Position numbers and translations under genes: made by a program | Source of the DNA: Clavaria fumosa | Taxonomy: Eukaryota; Basidiomycota; Agaricomycetes; Agaricales; Clavariaceae | DNA length: 64,000 nt | Reading direction: 5' to 3' | Assembly: GCA_951802425.1 (NCBI GenBank) | Contig: OX637797.1 | Span: 3,906,001-3,970,000 of the forward strand | The notes under the pieces: generated by a model | Databases searched by the model: none | The model's input: the letters and a program-made list of their open reading frames with translations, nothing else | Told to the model about the DNA's origin: nothing | Part shown: one piece after another, positions 54,134 through 64,000 of the stretch | How the letters are laid out: every line of letters begins with the position of its first letter | Position numbering within the stretch: position 1 is the stretch's first letter

Positions 54134-54626
54134 ATGTGCTGGGGCCCTCACAAACTTAACTTCCTCCCCTCCTCTAATGTCTTCCAACAAGTCGCCCCCC
54201 TCACCCTTTCTTGTGCCGCCTTCCATTGGGCGATTCAGAGGGGCGCCGATGACCTCCTCGTTCTTACCGTTGCCCGACGATGCTACGCTTGCGGCCATCC
54301 TGGCCATTTTGCGTCGGGATGCCCTCGAGTCGTCCGCCCTGGTAACCTCATCTGTGACCTCCTCGAGGATCCACATAGTATAGTCTTTTCTTCCATTTCT
54401 CATCCGCTTTACTGATCTTTCTTCTCTCGCAGAGTGGGATGCCGCCCCGCCTACTCGATGGGCCTCCCCTACCTCCTACTCGGGTTGGAATGCCACCCCT
54501 CCTCGATCGCCCCCTCCCACCACCCCAGAGATGGCGACGGTGGCTTTGCCGGATGTTGAGGGCGAGTTTGTCCAGGTTGGGGAGTCTCCTTCCCAGTCGG
54601 TGGACGATAACAGGCTCTGGGTCTAG
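54134..54626 (+). CDS. Small CCHC zinc-knuckle protein, 145 aa, two exons
   Basis: Exons 54134-54377 and 54433-54626 join in phase (438 bases). The intron starts GTATAG and ends TCGCAG. Exon 1 contains AAFHWAIQRGADDLLVLTVA followed by a perfect knuckle CYACGHPGHFASGC (CX2CX4HX4C), the nucleic-acid-binding motif of Gag and related proteins. Exon 2 is Pro/Trp/Thr-rich (WDAAPPTRWASPTSYSGW) and ends with an acidic tail (PDVEGEFVQVGESPSQSVDD). ATG context CCGCAATGTG lies close to a TATA box. It may be a domesticated or element-borne Gag-like gene. No pol is nearby. Confidence 0.6.
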
Positions 54627-55330
54627 TGGCCCAAACGTCGGAGACATCGTCTGACGTAATACATAGTTCCTGGTTTCGGATTGGTTTTTGTATTACTTAG
54701 ATGCTTCGACTTCCATAAACCAATCCCCAATGGCCATCAACAGCGAGGAGTATCTCCTCGCTCTTGATTGCCATTGGTACTCTGGTTTTCTTGTTTTTTA
54801 GTGTCGCAGTTGTCCTTTAGTCGAATTGCCTTTGTCGTAGTTTGCCTTGATTATATAATCGACTTCGTCATTCTTCCCATGACATATCATAAAGCGAGCC
54901 AAGGGAGGCAGAAGTGTACAAGAGGCACACAAGCCTCATCAGAAGCTAACCCCAGCTGAAGAAGTAACACTCGCAGACTTCCTGGAACAATCTGCCACTC
55001 GTGGCTTCCCACAAACTCTGCATAACATCAAACATAAGATCTGTGAAAAGTGAGATATTGTGAACATTACAGGGAAAGGTTACATTTGGTGTCCAAAGTG
55101 GTGGTAGTATACTGTATACGTCAAGCAAGGGTTCCGCCAACTGAGTTGCACTTCCTAGTACATTTGCTCACACTGTAATCTATGTCTAATCAAAATTGAT
55201 GGCTAGGGTCATCCATTGAAACCGCGCCTCTGTCTCACATGGACCAACGATTCCATGTCTGAATTATCTGTTGTATTGATTAGAAAATTTGCTGCATCTA
55301 GATGAAAGTATATAGTGAAACACATACCAT
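54627..55330. other. No gene recognised; 3' flank of the JmjC-like gene
   Basis: Pyrimidine-rich then AT-rich sequence. The minus-strand JmjC-like gene ends somewhere at 55000-55330; short coding-like stretches there could not be joined with confidence. Confidence 0.4.
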
Positions 55331-58300
55331 CATGCGGGGAGAGGGGCCTCTTAGAACATATTGTCCCCAACTCAGAAGGGTCATCTCCTGCATCACTGTC
55401 CTCTTGCTCCTCTTCAGCATAGATTGGATCATCGGGCAGATCTTCCAGCTCCGTCCAAACTTGAGTATTGTCGCGGCGAAATACAGTGACTCACAAAACT
55501 GTTCGAATGTTTTGCACTTTTGAAATGATTCACTTATAAAACTCCAGGTAAAGTGGCTAAAATTCTGAAGATATTTGTGAGGATAGCCATGCCTCTTGGC
55601 TACAACTTTGCTTTATATTATCAAGTACTATTTCTATTTTTGGTAATGTTATGATATCATTTTCTTTGTCATGTCATTCGAACAGTTTTGTTGCTGACAA
55701 TTTTATCAGTCAAATGTGCAAGTATTAGTGTTCAATATGGCTTCTTTTTGCCTTCAGCACACCCCCAATCCTTCTAGGCATGCTTTTAATCAATCCCTAC
55801 AAATAGAAGCAGGTATCTTGTTCCACTCCTCTTCCACCCTTCCCACAACTGTAACACTCCACCTGGTGCCCTTTCATACTCTCCAAGCCTCCACTTAAGG
55901 TGACTCCACAGATGCTCAATGGGATTGAGGTCTGGAGATACAGTAGGCCATATGAGGGCCTTAAAATCATGATTCTTTAGCCAATCTTTGGGTTGGTGGC
56001 TCTGGTGCTTGAGGTCCCCATCATGTTGCAATATGATGTCTTCAGGGATCTTGTCACAGTATTAGAGGCTGACCTGAAGTTTGGCAGTGTAAAGGTGCTT
56101 ATCCATCCTCCCATCAATCTTGCAGGCATATCCCACCCCCTCCAACATTGTACATCCCCATACCATCACAGAACCACCTCCCAATGTTCTTGTTCCCTCC
56201 ACCAACCTGTCACCACCCTATTTTCACCCTGCTTCTGCCTCACCCATTTCTTCCCATTGGATCCCAACCTATTGATCTTAGTCTCATCTGACCAGACAAC
56301 CCTCTTCCAGTCCTCTACAGTCCAATCTTTTGTGCTATAGCAAAGTTCATCCTCTCCTTCCTAGTCTACTACTAAGTAAGGGCAATCTCTCCTCAGCTAC
56401 AGCCTTTAGACCTACAGTCCTTAGACACCTTCTAACAGTATGTGCAAAAATAGGCTGGTTAGTAATACTACTAAGGGTCCTGGCAATCTCAATAGTGTTT
56501 TCTGCCCTGCCAGAGCTTATCAAGCATATTGCAACATGATGGGGACCTCAAGCACCAGAGCCACCAACCCAAAGATTGGCTAAAGAATCATGATTTTAAG
56601 GCCCTCATATGGCCTACTGTATCTCCAGACCTCAATCCCATTGAGCATCTGTGGAGTCACCTTAAGTGGAGGCTTGGAGAGTATGAAAGGGCACCAGGTG
56701 GAGTGTTACAGTTGTGGGAAGGGTGGAAGAGGAGTGGAACAAGATACCTGCTTCTATTTGTAGGGATTGATTAAAAGCATGCCTAGAAGGATTGGGGGTG
56801 TGCTGAAGGCAAAAAGAAGCCATATTGAACACTAATACTTGCACATTTGACTGATAAAATTGTCAGCAACAAAACTGTTCGAATGACATGACAAAGAAAA
56901 TGATATCATAACATTACCAAAAATGGAAATAGTACTTGATAATATAAAGCAAAGTTGTAGCCAAGAGGCATGGCTATCCTCACAAATATCTTCAGGATTT
57001 TAGCCATTTTACCTGGAGTGTTATAAGTGAATCATTTCAAAAGTGCAAAACATTCGAACAGTTTTGTGAGTCACTGTATGTGGAAGACAGGGCCATCCCA
57101 GGAGAACCAATGACCAGCACTGGGATCGTCGTGGAGCAACTTCTGGAAGGCATCCAGAAGGTCTTGCCAGTCTTTGCGAATGTGCTCAAGTACTGCTGCA
57201 ATCACCTGCTGTGCAGTGATTGTCAGTGGTGCCTTTTTCTCCCACCTTTTCATGTAAGAGCAAAGTGCCGCGCCAAACTGGATGAGCAGTTTGTAAAAGA
57301 GATATGATGGGTTCACCCCCTGACCCCAATCTCAAGAATATATCGATCAATAAACCAGCTTTGGAAGATCCGGTATCGCCACATTGCAATGTTTTGCTCT
57401 TCAAGTATTTCAGGTGGTGGTTTCCTCCCATGTGATTTGAGGCCAAGGGCTATCGAAAATTCAAGCATGTTCCCCACCATGATGATATCAAGGAGTCCAT
57501 GTCTTGTTGTGACATCGGGGATGTGGGCAAGTGCCTCACCAAATGCTAAAACAATTATCAGATGACATACATAATGATGGAGAGATTCTACCATATTTGG
57601 ATTTCCCCGTGACGTAGTGCTCAACCCATACCGCCATCATCTTGCACAGGTATGTGGTTGTCGATTGGTGCTCTTGATTGGTGATTATCGGGTTGAGCAC
57701 AAATGTATGCAGGGCTGAAGCACAGCTGCGAGCCATCGTGGATGCACAATAAAAGTGCCGGCCATAAACAATCATCGGCTCTGGGCCAAGCACAAAATGG
57801 AGTGTGCCAGGATGCATGAAACTGTTGGATTGTCAGTAAATATTGCACGTGATAATTATTGCAACTCACAAAATATCTCCTGTCTTCAGGTGTATAGCCT
57901 CCACACATAAAAATTCTTTTCCGGTGCTACAATCACCCCAACTGAGGGGGAAGGCATGCGTCGAAAAGATATTGCCGCGACAGTCATAGTCTTCTGCATC
58001 TGTACGGCGGCACATCACCACCCACCATTTCGACCCTGACATAACAGTCGAAACAACCGCAAGGCCAACATCGTCTATATGAGGCATGCTGATCGTCCCA
58101 CCAGTGGCTGCAATGCCCCAGATGAGGTTGTCTTTGTCGGGTTGGTTTGCGAAGCCGTCCATCTTTTGCGTTTGGTGGCGTGCCCACTCATGAGTTGCAA
58201 AAGCACTGATTTAGATATTGTTTCAGTTGTCATGTGTTAGAGCAACAAGTGGGACATGCCTGAATCGAGGTGGTGGAGGGAGGCTGAGGCTTCCCATCGG

Positions 58301-61069
58301 GAAGTCAAGGCCATTTAAAATCCGTCGTTTTGTAACATCACGTGTTGACTCCAGCAAATCGTGGAGTGTCCCAGTGCGGAGCAGACTTGCATCAGAGTGC
58401 TTTCGCATCTCGGCAACTATAGAAGCTGACTTAGATGAATCAACTTGAGAAATATTTTAGACTCACCTTGGAACACACATTCCTGATGTAGAGGAGCCAA
58501 TGTTCATAATCCCTCCTCATCAAAGTTGAGGGTTGACATTGGTGTATTTGTAATAAGAATATGTCGACGACGGAATACCGCTTGAATGTCCAGACTTGTC
58601 ATCTTCATGAATTCCGTCCAGGTTGTGACGAATATTGCAGATGCATCTGGATAGAATGTTTGCGACCTGGCGGTTGGAAGACGATGCTTAGGGACCTGAT
58701 TGATGTATTGCTCTTCGACCATTTCTATTATGTCCATTAGGACAGGATACTCGCGGAATGCCTGTTTTATTTTGAGAGATATCCATGAAAAAAAGTGTAA
58801 AACGTACTGAATCTGAAGTCGTGAAATGCTCATAGATGGTTGGCTCAGTATCAGGATTTGCGTCAAACATTTTGACTTTGATCGAGTGATTCTCCATCTG
58901 CATTGTGTGAATTAAAATATTACACAGTAGTTGAGATGTTGCTTACCTTGGGGAGGGGTAAAGAAGAGAGCTCCTCCACTTTCTCTATGTGCTAAATAAA
59001 ACAATTCAATCAGCATTTGTTGGGGTGTCAATATAAGTCATACCTTGACCATCAGGTCAATGATACTCTGAATTGGCTTCACGGCGGCCTTTCTACCATG
59101 GTGGATGGGTCCTGGTGGCTTTGTCTTGCCTTGGCCCACATGTGTATCCTGTGTCACCTTTCCTTTCCCTTTCCTTGTCACAGGTTCCTCATCGGGGATC
59201 AACTCGTCATCCTCATTCTCCTGGTCTGATTCACGCCGGAGTCTCTTTGCTGCCCTTCGCGCCGGATGATGAACTTGATCATCAACCTTGTGTTTCAGTG
59301 GCTTCACCAATGCACCTTCAGCTTCTTCAGCATCTTGAGTGTCTGGGAGCTCCTTCTGGTTGTATTCGAGCATAGGGAAAATTGGTGTGTGCTCAATCAG
59401 ACTTGCTTCGTGAGCAGAAGTGATGTGCTGGGGATCTGCTTCCGGAGCGGGAATGATGTCTTTGACATGCTCCGGGGGACCAGCGTCAAGAGCAATGATG
59501 GGCTCTGCTTCTTCTTCGATGGAACATGGTTCGGGAGCCATGATGACATGTTGGACTTGCCCTTTCTTTGCAGTCAGTTTCATTCAGGGACAAAAATATC
59601 AAAATAACATATGGGATGGGGAATACCAATCAATCTGAATTTCCGGCCCCTTGAACTGCACCTGAAGGTCTTGAAACTCCATAAGGAAGCTATTCAGGGC
59701 TGCTGATGAGTCACCGGTGATGCTCGTTTGCATCAAGGCTCTCCACAATGCTTTCTCCATCAATCCCAAAAATGCAGGCTTTTCGCTACCCAAGTACATT
59801 GCAGTCTATATTGCCTGTTTTGTAAACACAATCTGACATAAAAATGAGGCACCCACCGATACCAAGAAACTTCGTCACAGTTGCGACTGGTCAAATGCCC
59901 TTGTTGTCAGGGCAAAAAGAGGACTGATGGACAGGCAATAGTGGAAAAGTCCACGGACATGCTCAAAGAGCATCGGGCCAAGACGTTGATCTGTGAGTCT
60001 TGAGACAAGGCTGGAAGAAAGAGGAAGGCCCTCGCTTTCTAGTTGTCTGTGTGAAAAAACTTAGTTGGAAATTTGGATAAGGCAAGTTATGTTGCTCTTA
60101 CTCATTTAAAATATTGACCCAATTTTGGGTCGACTCAGCGAAGCCTGTGGCATTATTCTGAGAGAATGTTAGTTATAATTGCCAATAAAAAATTTGCTGG
60201 TCACATACCAAGCCAAACCAAGTGATGGCAAATGCCATCATCTCAAAATTGAGAAGCACAGACTTCACCTGGATGTCTCGCATTCGTTCTAGGCCCCCAC
60301 CAAGGAACTTTACGGTTTTGATCAGTTGTTCCTGCTTCGGGGTAGGGTTTGCAGGAAGGGAGGTGCCAAAATACGCCGCAGAATTCGTTAATGGATCCAT
60401 GGCTTGAAAGCTTTGAGATCCTTGTGCTTTTTCGATGGGCTTGAGCCAATCCCTGATTGCACCAATATACTACAAAACATAAGAAACGAGGAATAAGAAA
60501 AAAGAGAAAGAACACACATCACTAAACTTCTTTGGCATCTTCGGCAATTCAGATCGAGGCGCTAGCTGGGATGGAGGAGCCTCGACAATGGAAAATGCCA
60601 ACCGGTCTAAAAGGGCATGACGAAAAACAAAGTGAGCAGCGCTCATCAAAGCCGATGTGTCATGTTTCTCCCATTTCTCTCGGCTAACTAAGTCACTGTA
60701 TGATGCCCGCAAGTATTCATTGACTGCTTTTTCCTTCTTAAGCGCTGCGCTTCCCGGTCCAAAACGATCCAGAGACTGAGCGATCAACTAGATGATATGA
60801 TAAGCTGTGATAAGCAAATAATCCTAAGTTTATAATTTGAATTGAACCTTGCAGAGGGAAACCTGTTCCTCTCCTAAGTTGTGGTGCTGTCCCAGCCAAG
60901 TAGCAATGTTGCTTTCCAGAAGTCCAGGCTTCATGATGATGTCGGTCAACCAGGGATAGTTTTGGAAAACAGCACTCGTGTGGACTGTTTGAGGATCGAA
61001 GATGGTGAGCGATGCTGAAGTCGACATTTTGCTTGTTGAGGAAGAGAATTTGTTCATCGAAATAGACAT
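55330..61069 (-). pseudogene. JmjC-like fungal gene, multi-exon, disrupted
   Basis: The minus strand starts at ATG 61069 (or 61027). Clear exons are 61069-60848, 60787-60518, 60469-60209 and 60157-60102. Further coding follows: QRLGPMLFEHVRGLFHYCL, KPAFLGLMEKALWRALMQTS, an acidic/basic linker with a nuclear-signal-like RRAAKRLRRE (59038-59583), and the catalytic part WGIAATGGTISMPHIDDVGL (58120-58060) and HPGTLHFVLGPE (57815-57780). HxD followed by a later H in GTLHF is the iron triad of a JmjC-type 2-oxoglutarate oxygenase fold. Lesions: in-frame TGA at 59875-59877 (probably CGA), a shift in the G run near 57313, and a Tc1 insertion at 55484-57076. After that insertion the frame resumes as RDNTQVWTELEDLPDDPIYA. 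The last exon ends near 55330 at GTATGTG. Substrate unknown; not functional as it stands unless the lesions are sequence errors. Confidence 0.7.
55484..57076 (-). mobile_element. Foldback Tc1-type element, 1.59 kb
   Basis: Flanked by TA (55482-55483, 57077-57078). Ends read CAGTGACTCACAAAACTG. The inverted arms are long (about 55484-56035 and 56526-57076) because the transposase 3' end is present at both sides in mirror image (DLNPIEHLWSHLKWRLGEYE in each). The middle holds the rest of a minus-strand Tc1 transposase with DETKINRLGSNGKKW and several stops. Dead by itself; arms highly similar. It interrupts the JmjC-like gene. Confidence 0.88.
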
Positions 61070-61139
61070 TGAAAGTGTGGTTTGGGAGTGAGTTTGAGTA
61101 ACAAGGATTCGAGTACTAAGAAGGATGAAATTGATGGTG
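61070..61139. promoter_or_regulatory. Upstream region of the JmjC-like gene
   Basis: Short spacer upstream of the minus-strand ATG. No TATA box is evident. The composite repeat begins directly beyond. Confidence 0.3.
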
Positions 61140-62520
61140 GCAGTGCCCAGGATCCCGGGTGTTACATGTCACACCTGTTACACTGTCACAGGCCTCTTCT
61201 GCTTGAAATCTGAATGTAGCACAACCTGGGTGGTCTCCTTCTGACATGGAAGTGGTGTATGAGCAGAAGGCTCCTAAATGAAAGGAAAGGTAACACAAGA
61301 AAAATAATGTCATTTGTAGTACAATTTTCAGCGATATCAGCACTAGGCGTCGCCGCTGGATGACACCTTCCTGTCCTTGGTGACTTCTTCCACCTCCTGA
61401 CCACCGCCATCCCCTGTTGCGTTGCATTACCCTCATCTCATCACTCCCTGCCCTGAGGCCACCCCTGATTGGTCTGCTTCATCATGTGTCACCCGCTCAG
61501 AGAGGGTGATGGGGCGGAACGGCCTGCTCCCTGCCCCGCCATGGTCCCCGCCCTGCCATGCTCCTCATCTGCCACAGTCCCCGCCCGGCCGCGCTCCCCG
61601 CCTTGCTGCCACCCTCGATCTGTCATGCATCACCGCCGTGCTGCTGCCCCTGCTCCCTCCTCCCTGCTGCCACCTATGTTCCTCCATGCCTTGCTACTCC
61701 CTGATCCCTGACCCGCTTCCCATCCTGCCGCCCCTGACCTGCTTGTCGCCAACCAATTCTGTGACCTGCTCGTCGCCCACCCATTCCCTGCCCTGCTGCC
61801 ACCCCAGTGCCACATTCCACACCCTGCTGCCATTCCCTGCCCTGCTGCTCCCACTGCCACTCTCCACCCAGCCGCTCTTTACCCAATGGCCCCAGTCCAT
61901 GCCATTGGTCTATGACCACTGTTGGGGGCCTGGGCCATTGCCACTGCATGCTGCCGCGCCACCGCCACTGCCACCGTCCTCATCGTCCTTGCTGGCCGTG
62001 CCAATGCTGCTGCTGCTGCCGCTGCCGCCGCCATTGTTGTCATCTTTGCTGGCCATGCAGCCATCTTCGTTGTCGTTATTGATGGCCGCTGCAGCTGCCG
62101 CCGCCACCACCACTGCTGCTGCTGCGCCGCCGCCACCGTCGTCATCGATGGCCGTGCAGCCGTCACGATCGTCACTATTGATGGCCGCTGCTGTCGTCGT
62201 CATTGTTGTCGCTGGCCACGTAGCCATCATTGTTACTGCTGCTGCTGCCGCCGCTGCCGCAATGGCCCCGGTCCCTGATATTGGTCTACGACCACTGTTG
62301 TGGGCTTGGGCCATTGCTGCCGCATGCTGCTGTGCCGCCGCCGCCGCCGCCGCCGCTGTCGTCATCGCTGGCCGCTGCTGCTGCCGCCGTTGTCGTCGTC
62401 ACTGGCCATGCAGCCGCCACCGCCGCCACCACTGTCATCACCGCCGTCGTTGCTGGCCATGCAGCCATCGTTGTCGTTGTCGTTGATGCTGCCGCTGTGG
62501 TTGCCGTGAGGCTGGAAGAG
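61140..62520 (-). repeat. Composite VNTR repeat, copy 5 (reverse)
   Basis: The edge carries CCAGGATCCCGGGTG and a GTCACA..TGTTACACTGTCACA dyad, similar to the end of the satellite at 52640-52680. VNTR-like CCCTGCCCTGCTGCCA units follow (61430-61880). Two cores stand at about 61884-61955 and 62262-62330, each with the AATGGCCCC...GGCCATTG dyad, with GCCGCTGCTGCTGCC triplet repeat between and after. Confidence 0.75.
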
Positions 62521-62529
62521 TAGCAAGGG

Positions 62530-62830
62530 GAGAAGGGGGATGGGATAACAACGCACCATTCTCATCGCTGGAGTTGTTGGGATCGTGTTTCCACAGAGGC
62601 ATTCGGGCTCGTGAGGTATTTTCAGATGCTTGTAATATGGTGGGTTATTTATACCCATGCATCGTTCGCACTTGTGTTAGCCGTCGAAAAACTTCTAGTT
62701 GGTCTGCAAATTTTGTGAAGACTCTCCGTGGGTTGGTCGTGGGAGGGTCTAGTGCATTTGCTTTGTGTTTGATTTATCGTATCGTCCACCCCACCATAGT
62801 TGGGAGCCGTAGGTTAGTACCAGGATGATC
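62530..62830 (-). pseudogene. LINE ORF2 C-terminal fragment
   Basis: The minus strand reads VLTYGSQLWWGGRYDKSNTK and then decays with stops; further on comes INNPPYYKHLKIPHEPECLC in the same strand. TYG.QLWW and KxNTK are typical of the segment after the RT domain in fungal LINEs. Not closely similar to the full-length copy (AADVWATPP there), so another family. Confidence 0.55.
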
Positions 62831-62849
62831 GTTGATAGTGAGTTGACGT

Positions 62850-63020
62850 AGTTGCACCAAGAAAATCAAGCTGGTTTGAAAACTAGTTTAAAATTTGTTG
62901 AAAACTCATTTTCTGATGTGTTGAACAGCGGTCTGAAACTGGTCAAAAACTGGTTTAAAACTGGTTGGAAACTGGTCACCTGGGCAGGCCTCCAGTTTTC
63001 GACGTTCAGAACCAGTCAAA
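62850..63020. repeat. AAACTGGTT-rich simple repeat
   Basis: Many degenerate GGTTTGAAAACT / CTGGTCAAAAACTGG words. Low complexity, no gene. Confidence 0.6.
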
Positions 63021-63093
63021 AACACTCTGGGACATTTTCTACTGAACACTACTTGTAATATGGTGGAGGAACATATGCTTTACACTACTGTAG

Positions 63094-64000
63094 CTAGTTT
63101 TGATTTATAACTAGCCAGCACCCTCCAAAAATTTCTCCTCCCAGCCAAACCTTCTCCTCAGGCGCATTAAACAGTAGCTTGTTTGTGCACTGTGGATTAC
63201 AACAAGCAAATATTCTCGCCCCAGCATTACCAGTGGATGATACCCAGGAGCGAATGCAGCCGCAGGCCTTGCATTGCACAGGGAGCTGATTTCCCCAAGG
63301 GCGAAGCTCAGGGTGAACCCACATATAACGAGCACCGTGTATTTGACCCTCTCTTGCCTGGAGACAGACGATGTCCGTGTGGCGACAAATGGCTGATGTT
63401 GTAGGTAGGAGCCTCCGGAGACAGTCCTCCAGAGGGAATCCCTCCACCAGAACTTGCTGGGCATAGGCAACTACGAACCCTACCATAAGGCAGGGTTGGA
63501 GCTCAGCAGCTGTGAATGCAATGACGTTTGATATTAAAAGGCTGGAAATCTTGATTAATTAGCAAATTGAGAGTGCTAGTTATTGTCTTACCACTTGGTT
63601 GCCTCTGCTAGCTCTGAATAACTATGGAAGTTCTTGACTAATGTTCCACAAGGCATCATCCACAATGTGACCTCTGCCCCTTTGAGGAATGTCAAGTGGG
63701 CAGGTGGGAGGAGGACGTCGAGAAACTAAGGCTTCAAATTAGCTGGAGGCAGATGCATTGTAAACAAACTCATGGGTTTGACCTGGGTGCATAACCCAGG
63801 TGAAAGAAAGAGGTTGCCAGTGTCATCATGAGAATGATTCGTAATAAAAATTATGACGTGGGGATGTTTATTTCTGTGAAAATGGTTAGTACAATATGAT
63901 ATGAAACAGAAAGCTCATACTGAATCTTATGCACCAAGCTCTTCATGTACTCTGTGTGCAACTTGATAAGGATGTCATTGGCAAGATCGAACACAACCTC
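63094..64000 (-). CDS. 3' part of an unknown fungal gene (5' end beyond the window)
   Basis: Minus-strand exons are 64000-63921 (enters the window open), 63873-63783, 63725-63592 and 63541-63094 (stop). All phases agree. The protein reads EVVFDLANDILIKLHTEYMK, HSHDDTGNLFLSPGL, FLDVLLPPAHLTFLKGAEVT, LWMMPCGTLVKNFHSY, AYAQQVLVEGF and RYMWVHPELRPWGNQLPVQC. It ends with a likely zinc-binding set (CKACGC ... CCNPQC). I associate this pattern with a multicopy family of uncharacterised mushroom proteins but cannot name a function. It has the same strand as the JmjC-like gene 2 kb away. No lesion seen in this part. Confidence 0.75.

Noticed and set aside
55716..56844. Two copies of a 60-codon frame flanking the foldback element as separate genes
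   Set aside because: Each is the antisense of the Tc1 transposase C-terminus in the inverted arms.

Overview
The window looks like a transposon-dense stretch of a filamentous basidiomycete genome (Agaricomycetes). The grounds are short 45-65 bp GT-AG introns in otherwise dense coding exons, a fungal-type FunK1 kinase, a Zn2Cys6-like cluster, Tad-type LINEs, Ty3 and Copia elements, and JmjC-like and DUF-type multicopy families. The species cannot be fixed from the sequence.

Layout. 1-5.6 kb: three copies, in alternating orientation, of a composite repeat (CT-rich tract, conserved ~70 bp core, GC-rich VNTR); one holds a captured 5' piece of a host gene, and one holds a 293 bp hAT MITE with an 8 bp target duplication. 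5.8-8.6 kb: a tRNA-like SINE candidate, then fragments of at least four host genes (HSP70, a Cys-rich/LIM-like piece, a paladin-type phosphatase, a secreted protein), all on the + strand and ending at a Helitron-like 3' terminus. 9.1-9.6 kb: minisatellite. 10.9-13.7 kb: Ty3 gag and pol remains of two ages. 14.8-17.2 kb: an intact FunK1 kinase gene. 17.7-20 kb: repeats and a MITE. 21.37-26.25 kb: a truncated LINE ORF1 split by an apparently intact 3,968 bp Tc1/mariner element that carries two genes. 27.2-28.1 kb: another composite repeat piece and a LINE tail. 28.4-30.0 kb: two small intact convergent genes. 30.5-32.8 kb: trinucleotide and tandem repeats. 33-35.1 kb: Copia pol. 35.8-42.7 kb: a full-length LINE with two open ORFs and an 11 bp target duplication. 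42.9-44.8 kb: a long near-perfect palindrome. 45.1-49.7 kb: Copia remains with a 609 bp hAT element. 50.2-52.6 kb: a G-rich satellite. 53.2-54.6 kb: a divergent pair of small reading frames. 55.3-61.1 kb: a JmjC-like gene broken by a foldback Tc1 element and other lesions. 61.1-62.8 kb: composite repeat and LINE remains. 63.1-64 kb: the 3' part of another fungal gene that runs off the right edge.

The most interesting unit is the Tc1/mariner element at 21,902-25,869. It has 212 bp inverted repeats (3 mismatches seen), a TA duplication, and a DD34E transposase whose five exons splice cleanly to 325 codons. Beside it is a five-exon gene of 596 codons for a Zn2Cys6-like protein with every splice phase consistent. 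Both genes read on the minus strand and both lie inside the inverted repeats, so the second protein is probably part of the element. Only four or five other genes look intact: FunK1, the 251-aa unknown, the nucleotidyltransferase-like gene, the small zinc-knuckle gene, and the partial gene at the right edge.
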